From CAYNFH01 sp964396385 (GTDB lineage: Bacteria; Armatimonadota; Chthonomonadetes; Chthonomonadales; CAJBBX01), in NCBI GenBank assembly GCA_964396385.1, contig CAYNFH010000057.1:1-28671 (forward strand): DNA of 28,671 bases. The letters run 5' to 3'. The position numbers and the translations under genes are program-made. The stretch's first letter is position 1. Each line of letters starts with the position of its first letter. Shown piece by piece: positions 7,548 through 14,170 of the stretch. The notes under the pieces are model-generated. The model had not been told where the DNA came from. It did not search any database and saw nothing but the letters and a program-made list of their open reading frames with translations.

Positions 7548-9157
7548 GGGGTGGCGGTGCGGGTGAGTTGGAGCGTACGGAGTTTGTAGAGGGTCAGGAA
7601 GAGGAGGATGTAATAGAGCCAGATGGCGGGCCACCCTGGGGATGGGACGTTGAGGACACCGAGCGGAACGTGGGCGGCCCAGTGGATCACGCCGATGAGG
7701 TAGGCCAGCGTGGGGCTCAGGACGGAGGAGGCCAGGAGTCTGGCCGCGGGCCACGCGATGAAGTGGACCACCCAGACCGCGGCTCCCGACGCCATGATGA
7801 TGAAGAGGGAAGGAACGGCGAGGAAGTTAGCGACCACGCCGGCAAGAGAGATCTGGTTGAAGTATTCTGCCGTGAGCGGGAGCGAGCCGAGCTGGGCCGC
7901 GGCGGAGAGCGCAAACATGGCCAAGGCCCAGCGCAGCGCCCGGGCCGGCAGAGCGTTGCGCCCCAGCGCCAGCCTGCCGGAGAGCAAGGGCTCGACGAGC
8001 GGCATGGCTGCCATGATGGTGGCAACGGTGAGGAACGATAACTGGAAACCTGGATCGAAAAGGTAGCCCGGGTCCGCGATCACCAGGAAGATGGCCGCCG
8101 CACCGATGGCGCTGGAGGCGTCCGGCTCCCTGCGAACCAGACCGGCCGCGAGGTAGATTCCAGCCACGAGCCCGGCCCGCGCCACAGCCGGTCGGGTGCC
8201 TGCCATAACTACGTACAGGATTAGCGCGCCCAGCAGAATGGCCGCCTTTGGGAACCGGACGGGCAGGATCCACCGGAACAGGGCGCCGAGGAGCGCCAAC
8301 AGGAAGCCCACGTGCAGGCCGGCGGTCGCCAGGAGGTGCACCGTGCCGGTCGCGGCGAAATCGTCATAGAGAGGACCCGGAATGTCCGCCTTATCGCCTA
8401 TGAGCGCTCCCCGGCTGAGGGCAGCCTCCGCCGGCGGCAGCACGCGAGAAAGGGTGTCCGCGGCAGATTCGCGGATCCGCATGGGCAGGCGGGCGATCAG
8501 AGACGCGGCAGGCGCGGCGGCAATGCGGCGCCACTGCCCCGCCCTGCGCACCGTCAGGGTGGCGAAGACGTGGCGGTGAGCGAGGTAGGCGGCGTAGTCG
8601 AACCCGCCCGGGTTGCGGGCGGCTGTGGGCCGCTCGATCCAGCCCTGGGCTTCCACGTGATCGCCGTAGTGCAGCGCGGGCGTGGTGCTGGTCCCGGCGA
8701 GGGAGGCCGCCAACACTCCAGAGCGCGGGCGGGCCACGCGGTCCGGGCCGGTGACGGAGGTGACGGCGAGCTGGCAGGTGGTGCCCCATGCACGTGTTTC
8801 GACCGCGCTGACGACCGTGCCCTGCACGGTCTGCAGGCCCGGCGCGGCGAAGCGCGAAACGTCGTCGGACGCCGGAGTTGACATGACGGCGAAGCGCCCC
8901 GCGCCGATGGCGGCGGTCAGTAGGAGGGCTGCCGCGCACACGCTCCAGGGCCGACGAACCGAAAAGAGCGCGATGGCAGCCATCGCGAGGAGGGCGGCGA
9001 TCCAGGATGGCGTCCGGGAGGCCAGCCAGATACCGGCCATCAGGGCGATGGCGGCAGGGACCAGTGGCCGGCCGGTGACGGCGCATGGGAGGGAATCCGG
9101 CGGGCGCGCAAATGAACGTACGGGAGCGTGAGCAGGCCTGGTGGCGACCTGGGGCAT
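7544..9157 (-). CDS. comEC: ComEC/Rec2 DNA-uptake channel, membrane part only
   Basis: Inner-membrane channel for single-stranded DNA in natural transformation. The 537-residue protein has an N-terminal pair of hydrophobic helices (about residues 28-75), a soluble beta-rich segment of DUF4131 type (about 80-190, containing GDHVEAQGW and RNPGGFDY), then the polytopic Competence domain with several transmembrane helices. The signature region reads GTVHLLATAGLHVGFLLALL, where most relatives have SGLH; here Ala replaces Ser. The hydrolase module that usually follows is encoded by the next gene through an ATGA overlap. ATG 9157 has no strong ribosome site, so the start is provisional. No other competence genes are in the window. 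Confidence 0.9.
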   Translation of the reverse strand: MPQVATRPAHAPVRSFARPPDSLPCAVTGRPLVPAAIALMAGIWLASRTPSWIAALLAMAAIALFSVRRPWSVCAAALLLTAAIGAGRFAVMSTPASDDVSRFAAPGLQTVQGTVVSAVETRAWGTTCQLAVTSVTGPDRVARPRSGVLAASLAGTSTTPALHYGDHVEAQGWIERPTAARNPGGFDYAAYLAHRHVFATLTVRRAGQWRRIAAAPAASLIARLPMRIRESAADTLSRVLPPAEAALSRGALIGDKADIPGPLYDDFAATGTVHLLATAGLHVGFLLALLGALFRWILPVRFPKAAILLGALILYVVMAGTRPAVARAGLVAGIYLAAGLVRREPDASSAIGAAAIFLVIADPGYLFDPGFQLSFLTVATIMAAMPLVEPLLSGRLALGRNALPARALRWALAMFALSAAAQLGSLPLTAEYFNQISLAGVVANFLAVPSLFIIMASGAAVWVVHFIAWPAARLLASSVLSPTLAYLIGVIHWAAHVPLGVLNVPSPGWPAIWLYYILLFLTLYKLRTLQLTRTATP

Positions 9158-9196
9158 GAGTAGGTGTTCTCTGCAATGGCCGGCGACACCTGCCGA

Positions 9197-9224
9197 GGTG
9201 AGAGGTGAGAGGTGAGAGGTGAGA
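9197..9224 (+). repeat. Four perfect GGTGAGA heptads overlapping a start codon
   Basis: Four consecutive GGTGAGA units. The GTG start of the following dehydratase gene (9212) lies in the third unit, and the purine-rich unit before it resembles a ribosome-binding sequence. Because the repeat contains GTG and, in another frame, TGA, the array closes upstream reading frames. Confidence 0.85.
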
Positions 9225-11182
9225 CACTAGCGGCCCTTCAAGAGTTGGTGGAGGGGGATGCGGGGACGTGGGAGGTGGAGACAAAAGCGCCTGGGCCGAG
9301 CGGGACGCTGCCCTACACGGCGGAGATGCTCCTGGAGCGGCCGAGCGGCGACCTGTTCGGGATGAGCCAGAGCGCCGGGATGGGATGGGACCCGTCGGAA
9401 CTGGGGCGTGACCAGTTCCTCATCCTGAGTACCCAGGGCGGCATCCGCGCGCCGGACGGGGAGCCGGTGGCGCTCGGGTACCACACGGGTCACTGGGAAG
9501 TGGGCCTGCTGATGCGGGCCGCCGCGGAGGAGCTGCGGGAGGCGGGCTGCCTGCCCTTCGCGGCGTTCTGCACGGACCCGTGTGACGGCCGCACGCAGGG
9601 CACGCGCGGGATGATGGACAGCCTCCCCTACCGCAACGACGCGGCGATCATCTTCCGGCGGCTGATCCGCTCGCTGCCCACGCGCAGGGGCGTGCTGGGC
9701 GTGGCGACCTGCGACAAGGGTCTTCCGGCGATGATGATGGCGCTGGCCTCCCTGCGGGACCTGCCGGGAGTGCTGGTGCCCGGCGGGGTCACTTTACCCC
9801 CGATGGAGGGCGAGGACGCCGGAACGGTGCAGACACTGGGGGCGCGGTTCGCGCATGGGCTGGTCTCGCTCCAAGAGGCGGCGGAACTGGGATGTCGCGC
9901 CTGCGCGTCGCCCGGCGGCGGCTGCCAGTTCCTGGGCACGGCGGCAACGGCGCAGGTGGTGGGCGAGGCGCTGGGGCTCTCGCTCCCTCACTCCGCGCTG
10001 GCGCCGTCCGGCCAGCCGATCTGGACGGAGATGGCGCGGCGGTCCGCAAGTGCGCTGCTGGCGCTGCACCAACGGCGGCTGCGTATGCCGAACGTGCTGA
10101 CGCCGGGCTCTATCCGCAACGCGATGGCGATACATGCGGCGTTCGGCGGGTCCACCAACCTGCTGCTGCATCTGCCGGCCATCGCGCACGCGGCGGGACT
10201 GGAGCGGCCGACGGTGGATGACTGGCACAAGACCAACCTGCGCGTGCCCCGGCTGGTAGACGCCCTACCGAACGGGCCGCGCAACCATCCCACCGTGCGG
10301 GTATTCATGGCGGGCGGCGTGCCGGAGGTGATGCTGCACCTGCGCAAGGCGGGGTTGCTGGACCTGGAGTGTCTAACGGTCTCCGGATTCCCGCTTGGCG
10401 AAGTGCTGGAGGTCTGGGAGCGGTCGGTGCGACGCCGGCGGCTGCGGGAGCGGCTGTACGAGCTAGACGGGGTGGACCCGGACACGGTCATCTTCTCGCC
10501 GGAGCGGGCGCGCGAGGCGGGGCTGACCAGCACGGTGACGTTCCCGCGCGGCAACCTGGCGCCGGAGGGGGCGGTGATCAAGAGCACCTCCATTGATCCG
10601 TCCGTAGTTGGGCCGGACGGCGTGTACCGGATCATGGGGCCGGCGCGGGTGTTCACCACGGAACGGGCGGCGGTGGCGGCCATAAAGAGCCGGGGCGAAG
10701 GCGGCATCAAGGCGGGAGACGTGATGGCGCTCATCTGCCAGGGCCCGATGGGCGCGGCGATGCAGGAGATCTACCAGGTGACCTCGGCGCTGAAGCACCT
10801 GCCGTGGGGCAAGCACGTCGCGGTGCTCACAGACGCGCGCTTCTCCGGCGTATCCACCGGAGCGTGCGTCGGTCACATCGGACCGGAGGCGCTGGCGGGC
10901 GGGCCCCTCGGGAAACTGTTGGATGGCGACATTGTCCAGATCGTGGTGGACCGGAACCGGCTGGAGGGGTCGGTGGACCTGGTGGGGACGGACGGGTCGC
11001 TCTTCACGCCGCAGCGTGGAGCGGAGGTGCTGGCGGCGCGCCCGCAGCGTCCGGACCTGGCGCCCGACCCGGACCTGCCGGAGGATACGCGGCTCTGGGC
11101 GGCGCTGCAGGCGGTGAGCGGGGGAGTGTGGGGCGGGTGCGTGTATGATGCAAATAGTATCGTCAGGACGCTGGGGTGGTAG
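9212..11182 (+). CDS. YjhG/YagF-type sugar-acid dehydratase (IlvD/EDD family)
   Basis: Predicted to dehydrate an aldonic acid such as D-xylonate to its 2-keto-3-deoxy form, using an iron-sulfur cluster. The 656-residue length and the whole sequence pattern follow E. coli YjhG/YagF from TAEMLLERPSGDLFGM near the N-terminus to DTRLWAALQAVSGG near the end. Cluster-ligand cysteines in the expected contexts are DPCDGRTQG (Cys124), TCDKGLP (Cys167) and GGGCQFLGT (Cys238). AFGGSTNLLLHLPAIAH and DARFSGVSTGACVGHIGPEA are also diagnostic. The closest practical start is GTG 9212 inside the GGTGAGA array; upstream codons hit a stop in the repeat. There is no neighbouring sugar dehydrogenase or aldolase, so the physiological substrate is uncertain. 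The stop codon is the first base pair step of another array. Confidence 0.9.
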   Translation: MRGETLAALQELVEGDAGTWEVETKAPGPSGTLPYTAEMLLERPSGDLFGMSQSAGMGWDPSELGRDQFLILSTQGGIRAPDGEPVALGYHTGHWEVGLLMRAAAEELREAGCLPFAAFCTDPCDGRTQGTRGMMDSLPYRNDAAIIFRRLIRSLPTRRGVLGVATCDKGLPAMMMALASLRDLPGVLVPGGVTLPPMEGEDAGTVQTLGARFAHGLVSLQEAAELGCRACASPGGGCQFLGTAATAQVVGEALGLSLPHSALAPSGQPIWTEMARRSASALLALHQRRLRMPNVLTPGSIRNAMAIHAAFGGSTNLLLHLPAIAHAAGLERPTVDDWHKTNLRVPRLVDALPNGPRNHPTVRVFMAGGVPEVMLHLRKAGLLDLECLTVSGFPLGEVLEVWERSVRRRRLRERLYELDGVDPDTVIFSPERAREAGLTSTVTFPRGNLAPEGAVIKSTSIDPSVVGPDGVYRIMGPARVFTTERAAVAAIKSRGEGGIKAGDVMALICQGPMGAAMQEIYQVTSALKHLPWGKHVAVLTDARFSGVSTGACVGHIGPEALAGGPLGKLLDGDIVQIVVDRNRLEGSVDLVGTDGSLFTPQRGAEVLAARPQRPDLAPDPDLPEDTRLWAALQAVSGGVWGGCVYDANSIVRTLGW

Positions 11183-11378
11183 GTGTTCAGGTGTTCAGGT
11201 GTTCAGGTGTTCAGGTGTTCAGGTGTTCAGGTGGATTGAGAGGTTGTGAAGGAGTTCATAGAGGGTTGCCGAAACCGGGACATGCGGAGGGTCGTAGTTG
11301 GTGCGGAAGATAGGCGTGTTAAGGCGTTCAGGATTCTAGCCCCGGACACCTGAAGACCTGAATACCTGAACACCTGAC
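11181..11378. repeat. Array bracket E: six AGGTGTTC octamers facing their inverted complement
   Basis: Left arm 11181-11228 is six perfect AGGTGTTC units beginning within the dehydratase stop codon. Right arm 11346-11378 is the complementary series (ACCTGAAN units). About 30 of 33 positions could pair. The interior of about 117 bases holds a short open frame on the minus strand, listed separately. The bracket ends two bases before the ribosome site of the next gene. It could act as a long RNA hairpin at the end of the dehydratase transcript; no U-tract follows. Confidence 0.8.
11219..11335 (-). pseudogene. Possible gene remnant inside bracket E
   Basis: A 38-codon stop-free stretch on the minus strand has protein-like composition: RTNYDPPHVPVSATLYELLH, ending in an amphipathic helix-like tail and stopping within the octamer array. 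It has no start codon and a stop immediately upstream. I do not recognise a family. It could be the end of a gene once carried between the arrays, or chance. Confidence 0.3.
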
Positions 11379-11394
11379 TAGAGGAGGCATAGCG

Positions 11395-11589
11395 ATGGGC
11401 GGTGGTATTGGCACCTGGATTGTATACGGAATTCTGGCCATTGTAGCGTTCTTCGTCATCAAGTGGCTGCTCGCTCTGATCTTCGGCATGGTGATGGGGC
11501 TGCTGCACATCGCCATCACGGTCGCGATCATTGTGGGGATCATCTACCTGTGCGTGGTGCTATTCGGGAGGAAGAAGGTAGCCTATTAG
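11395..11589 (+). CDS. Small two-helix membrane protein
   Basis: A 64-residue protein with an excellent ribosome site (GAGGAGG, seven bases before ATG 11395), which makes it a convincing gene despite its size. Nearly the whole chain is hydrophobic: a first helix around residues 7-22 (WIVYGILAIVAFFVIK) and a second around 36-58 (LHIAITVAIIVGIIYLCVVL), ending in GRKKVAY, whose positive charges should face the cytoplasm. No known family is recognised. It lies alone between two array brackets and ends just before the left arm of the second, so it may be transcribed separately from both neighbours. Confidence 0.75.
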   Translation: MGGGIGTWIVYGILAIVAFFVIKWLLALIFGMVMGLLHIAITVAIIVGIIYLCVVLFGRKKVAY

Positions 11590-11649
11590 CGGGGTGTAAG
11601 GATTTGGGTGTTGGGGCGGACGTAATGCCCGGGCACCCACGTTGGAGGT

Positions 11650-11680
11650 GGCCTGCGGCTGCGACGCCGCGGGCCTTTTT
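11650..11680 (+). terminator. Rho-independent terminator upstream of the DAHP synthase gene
   Basis: GGCCTGCGGC, a short TGCGAC loop, GCCGCGGGCC, then TTTTT. The ten-base stem has a single G-U pair. It should end the transcript of the small membrane protein gene. Confidence 0.85.
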
Positions 11681-11703
11681 GCACGTGCGGGGGATGTTAT
11701 ACT
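11676..11703 (+). promoter_or_regulatory. Possible promoter of the DAHP synthase gene
   Basis: TATACT (11698-11703) lies 16 bases after TTTTTG (11676-11681). The -35 is poor and overlaps the terminator T-run, so support is modest. Transcripts would begin near 11710 and include the right arm of bracket F in the leader. Confidence 0.35.
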
Positions 11704-11772
11704 GGATTCCGGAGTCACGGATTCCGGCCGAACACCCAACACCAGACACCTAACACCCCTGCCGGAGGCACT

Positions 11773-12804
11773 ATGATTGTATTGATGCAGGCGGATGCTA
11801 CGGCGGAGCAGTCCGCCGCCGTCATCGAGGCGATAGAGACACGCGGGCTTAAGCCCCTGAACCTTCCGGGCGGCGAGCACGTGGCTATCGGCATCGCCAG
11901 CGCTATTCCGCCGGACCTGCGGGAGCCCCTGGCGAACTCGCTGGCCGTGATGCCTGGCGTAGATCACATAGTGCATGTGAGCCGGCCGTACAAGCTGGTC
12001 TCGCGCGAGTTCCACGCGGCCCAGACGGTGGTGCAGGTGGGCGAAGTGGAAATCGGCGGACCAGAGTGCGTGGTGATGGCCGGACCGTGCGCCGTGGAGA
12101 ACCGGCAGCAGATCCTGGCGGCGGCGGAAGCGGTGAAGAAGGCCGGCGCCAAGCTCCTGCGGGGCGGCGCGTTCAAGCCCCGTACCTCTCCGTACACGTT
12201 CCAGGGCCTGCATGAGGAGGGACTGGAGCTGCTGAAGGAGGCCCGCGACAAGTTCGGCATCGCCACGGTGACCGAGGTGGTGGACCCGCACGACATCGAC
12301 CAGGTGGCCGCGAACGTGGACATGCTCCAGATAGGCGCGCGCAATATGCAGAACTTCCCGCTGCTGGTGGCCGCGGGAAAGTCCGGACACCCGGTGCTGC
12401 TGAAGCGGGGCCCGAGCGCTACCCTGGATGAGTTCCTGTTTGCGGCGGAGTACATCCTGCACCAGGGAAACGACCGCGTGGTGCTGTGTGAGCGGGGCGT
12501 GCATCCCCTGGACCGGAGCTACACGCGCAATACGCTGGACTTGAGCGCGGTGCCCGTACTGAAGGAGATCACGCACCTGCCGGTGATCGTGGATCCGAGC
12601 CACGGCACCGGACACGCCAAGTACGTACCGGCGATGTCGAGAGCAGCGGTGGCGGCAGGCGCCGATGGGCTTATAGTGGAGGTCCACCCCTGCCCGCGGG
12701 AGGCGCTGTCGGACGGGCAGCAGTCCCTCACGCCGGAACAGTTCAGGCAGATGATGGAGTCCTTGGAGAAAGTGGCGGAGGCGGTGGGACGACGATTGGC
12801 GTGA
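11773..12804 (+). CDS. aroF: 3-deoxy-7-phosphoheptulonate synthase (DAHP synthase, type I beta)
   Basis: Catalyses the first step of the shikimate pathway: phosphoenolpyruvate plus erythrose 4-phosphate to DAHP, in the cytoplasm. The 343-residue protein has the extra N-terminal ferredoxin-like regulatory domain (about residues 1-70) of the Thermotoga/Bacillus-type enzymes, then the TIM barrel. Visible motifs are MAGPCAVENRQQI, LRGGAFKPRTSPYTFQG, LLKRGPSATLDEF, TRNTLDLSAVP, VIVDPSHGTGHA and VEVHPCP; the Cys, His, Glu and Asp metal ligands lie within these. The segment usually reading ERGIRTFE appears as ERGVHPLDRS, a mild divergence. ATG 11773 follows GGAGG by four bases. It stands as a single gene after a terminator; other aromatic-pathway genes are absent. 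The N-terminal domain suggests feedback inhibition by an aromatic amino acid. Confidence 0.95.
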   Translation: MIVLMQADATAEQSAAVIEAIETRGLKPLNLPGGEHVAIGIASAIPPDLREPLANSLAVMPGVDHIVHVSRPYKLVSREFHAAQTVVQVGEVEIGGPECVVMAGPCAVENRQQILAAAEAVKKAGAKLLRGGAFKPRTSPYTFQGLHEEGLELLKEARDKFGIATVTEVVDPHDIDQVAANVDMLQIGARNMQNFPLLVAAGKSGHPVLLKRGPSATLDEFLFAAEYILHQGNDRVVLCERGVHPLDRSYTRNTLDLSAVPVLKEITHLPVIVDPSHGTGHAKYVPAMSRAAVAAGADGLIVEVHPCPREALSDGQQSLTPEQFRQMMESLEKVAEAVGRRLA

Positions 12805-12815
12805 GTTAGCCGGGT

Positions 12816-12908
12816 TGTCATTCCGAGCGCCAGCGAGCAATCTGCTTTTCCCGCCAGAGTACGTAAAGCTCGCGTAAAGCAGATCCTTCGCGGAGCTCGG
12901 GATGACAA
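12816..12908. repeat. Dispersed long palindrome, copy R1
   Basis: Left arm 12816-12848 begins TTGTCATTCCGAGCG and ends ATCTGCTTT; right arm 12876-12908 is its near-complete inverted complement (AAAGCAGATC ... GGGATGACAA). The central part reads CCAGAGTACGTAAAGCT. A second full copy is at 22058-22180 and a half copy at 18155-18191. It lies after the DAHP synthase stop and could fold into a long hairpin in RNA. Confidence 0.85.
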
Positions 12909-12959
12909 CGTTGGTGCCTCGCGTTTGCAGGAAGCTGTGTACGTGGAGAGACGCTGAGG

Positions 12960-13226
12960 ATGTTTGAGCTAGGGCGGATAAGCGTTACGGAGGGGGCGCA
13001 GCACGTACTGAGGGACTCCGGACAGAGCGCGGACGAGTTCATCCAGCGCCATGCCTCCGGAGATTGGGGCGACGTGAGCGAAGAGACGCGCCGCGCGAAC
13101 CAGGAGAACCTGGAAGTGGGCGGGCGCCTGGAGAGCGTCTACCACACGGCGCACGCCGAGAAGCTGCTGGTGGTGACGGAGCCGGATAGATCCCTTACTA
13201 GCGTGATGGTACCGGAAGAATTCTAG
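12960..13226 (+). CDS. Small conserved protein of unknown function
   Basis: An 88-residue soluble protein opening MFELGRISVTEGAQHVL, with a conserved-looking core RHASGDWGDVSEETRRANQ and ending in SLTSVMVPEEF. Similar short proteins recur on plasmids and chromosomes of diverse bacteria, sometimes named plasmid-related protein, without a known activity; that is memory of the family, not something I can test here. No metal site, membrane segment or catalytic motif is visible. ATG 12960 has only a modest purine tract (GGAGAG at 12 bases). It is convergent with the nucleotidyltransferase gene, and its stop is directly followed by array bracket B1. Confidence 0.7.
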   Translation: MFELGRISVTEGAQHVLRDSGQSADEFIQRHASGDWGDVSEETRRANQENLEVGGRLESVYHTAHAEKLLVVTEPDRSLTSVMVPEEF

Positions 13227-13361
13227 TTGAGGGTTGAAGGTTGAAGGTTGAAAGCGGGTTCCTCAAAGCCGATCTTCCTACCTCTTGCGCTTGGCCAATG
13301 CCAGGCAGTAACGGTGTGGCTCCGGCCTTCAACCTTCAACCTTCAACCTTCAACCCTCAAC
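13226..13361. repeat. Array bracket B1: GTTGAAG heptads with perfect 27-base inverted partner
   Basis: 13226-13252 and 13335-13361 are exact reverse complements over 27 bases, including a variant GTTGAGG unit at the outer end; the right array continues one unit further inward (13328-13334). The interior is 82 bases. It sits between convergent genes. The right arm supplies the last codons and stop of the nucleotidyltransferase gene on the minus strand. Confidence 0.92.
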
Positions 13362-14170
13362 AGTCTTTCCGCCGCGAGCAGGTCCTCCGGCCGGTCTATG
13401 TCCGTGGCTAGCTCCGGGTAGGGGCTGATGAGGCAGCGGGCGTCGCCTCCGAGAAGGCCCGAAACCGCCCGCTCCAGGTGGGTGATTCCGAGCGCCCATG
13501 GGCCGACCAAGCGCGAGGCGCCGAAGCGCAGTAGGATGCCGGGGCCGAGCAACTTGGCGAGACCGAGCGGGCTCTTGCGCAGCGCGTATGCTTGCTCCAG
13601 GCGCCGGCGCTGCCGCTCCAGAAAGCTGCGGCGCGCAAGCACCAGGTTGCCACCGGTGAACTCCCCTTCCCTCGTCCTCACTGCCGTCCGGCGGACCCCC
13701 GGAAACCGGGCGTAGCAGTCCGCGACGCTGACCACCGGGTAGACGATATCCGCCTGAAGCGCGAGGCCGCGCCACACCAGGTCCTCCACCGCCTCCGACG
13801 TGAGGAAGGGCAGGTCGGCAGTCGCGATGATGACGTTATCGCGTTCGGATGCTGGGGTTGGGAGGACGGAAGACGGAGGACGGGGGACGGAACCGGATTC
13901 CGGGAGCGCGGCGAGGCCGGCGAAGAGGTTGTCCACGAAGCCGCCATGGTCATCGACGCGCAGGTAGCGCGTCGAATCCGGCAGACTTCCGACGACGGCG
14001 ATGTCCCCCACCGAATCTGCCCCTTCCAGAGCGGCGAGAACACGGTCCAGCATGGGCACACCCGCAACCGGCATGAGGGCCCGGTTGGTCTGGCCCGTGG
14101 CGGCGGCCATCTCCGGCTTCGCCTGTCCGCCCGCCAGGACGACGACGCCCACGGCGCCCGTCCCGCTCAT
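13343..14170 (-). CDS. MobA-like nucleotidyltransferase
   Basis: A 275-residue protein with a GT-A type NTP-transferase start, GVVVLAGGQAKPEMAA, then NRALMPVAGVPMLDRVLAAL, and an acidic site NVIIATADLPFLTSEAV (Asp of the ATADLP segment binding metal). It probably transfers a nucleotidyl group to a small phosphorylated molecule; the substrate is unknown. In relatives I recall, the NRAL position is NKAL, so the usual nucleotide-binding lysine appears as arginine. ATG 14170 overlaps the ispE stop as ATGA, so the two genes are translationally coupled. Two oddities come from repeats. An insert (PRPPSS-like, 13864-13891) before the acidic strand is GGACGGA heptads, and the C-terminus LLRVEG is encoded by the GTTGAAG array. 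Confidence 0.78.
   Translation of the reverse strand: MSGTGAVGVVVLAGGQAKPEMAAATGQTNRALMPVAGVPMLDRVLAALEGADSVGDIAVVGSLPDSTRYLRVDDHGGFVDNLFAGLAALPESGSVPRPPSSVLPTPASERDNVIIATADLPFLTSEAVEDLVWRGLALQADIVYPVVSVADCYARFPGVRRTAVRTREGEFTGGNLVLARRSFLERQRRRLEQAYALRKSPLGLAKLLGPGILLRFGASRLVGPWALGITHLERAVSGLLGGDARCLISPYPELATDIDRPEDLLAAERLLRVEG
13864..13891 (+). repeat. Four GGACGGA-type heptads inside the MobA-like gene
   Basis: GGACGGA, AGACGGA, GGACGGG, GGACGGA in tandem on the plus strand, read antisense by the gene as a Pro/Ser/Val-rich loop. It falls between two core segments of the nucleotidyltransferase fold, where an insertion would be tolerated. Confidence 0.8.

Larger units (their letters stand above)
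11591..11760. repeat. Array bracket F: degenerate GGTGTTG-type heptads and inverted partner
   Basis: Left arm about 11591-11616 (GGGGTGT...GGGTGTTGGGG), right arm 11731-11760 (AACACCC, AACACCA, GACACCT, AACACCC). Pairing is imperfect, roughly three quarters. The interior holds an intrinsic terminator and a possible promoter for the DAHP synthase gene, so this bracket spans a transcription boundary. Confidence 0.6.

Noticed and set aside
9197..11378. Tandem arrays considered as CRISPR
   Set aside because: Units are 7-8 bases with no spacers between them, and no cas genes are present.
11650..11703. tRNA or small RNA gene in the spacer before the DAHP synthase gene
   Set aside because: There is only one hairpin with a T-run; no cloverleaf or CCA end can be drawn.
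11591..11772. Attenuator or riboswitch before the DAHP synthase gene
   Set aside because: The hairpin plus T-run is a simple terminator; I see no leader peptide rich in Phe, Tyr or Trp and no alternative antiterminator pairing.
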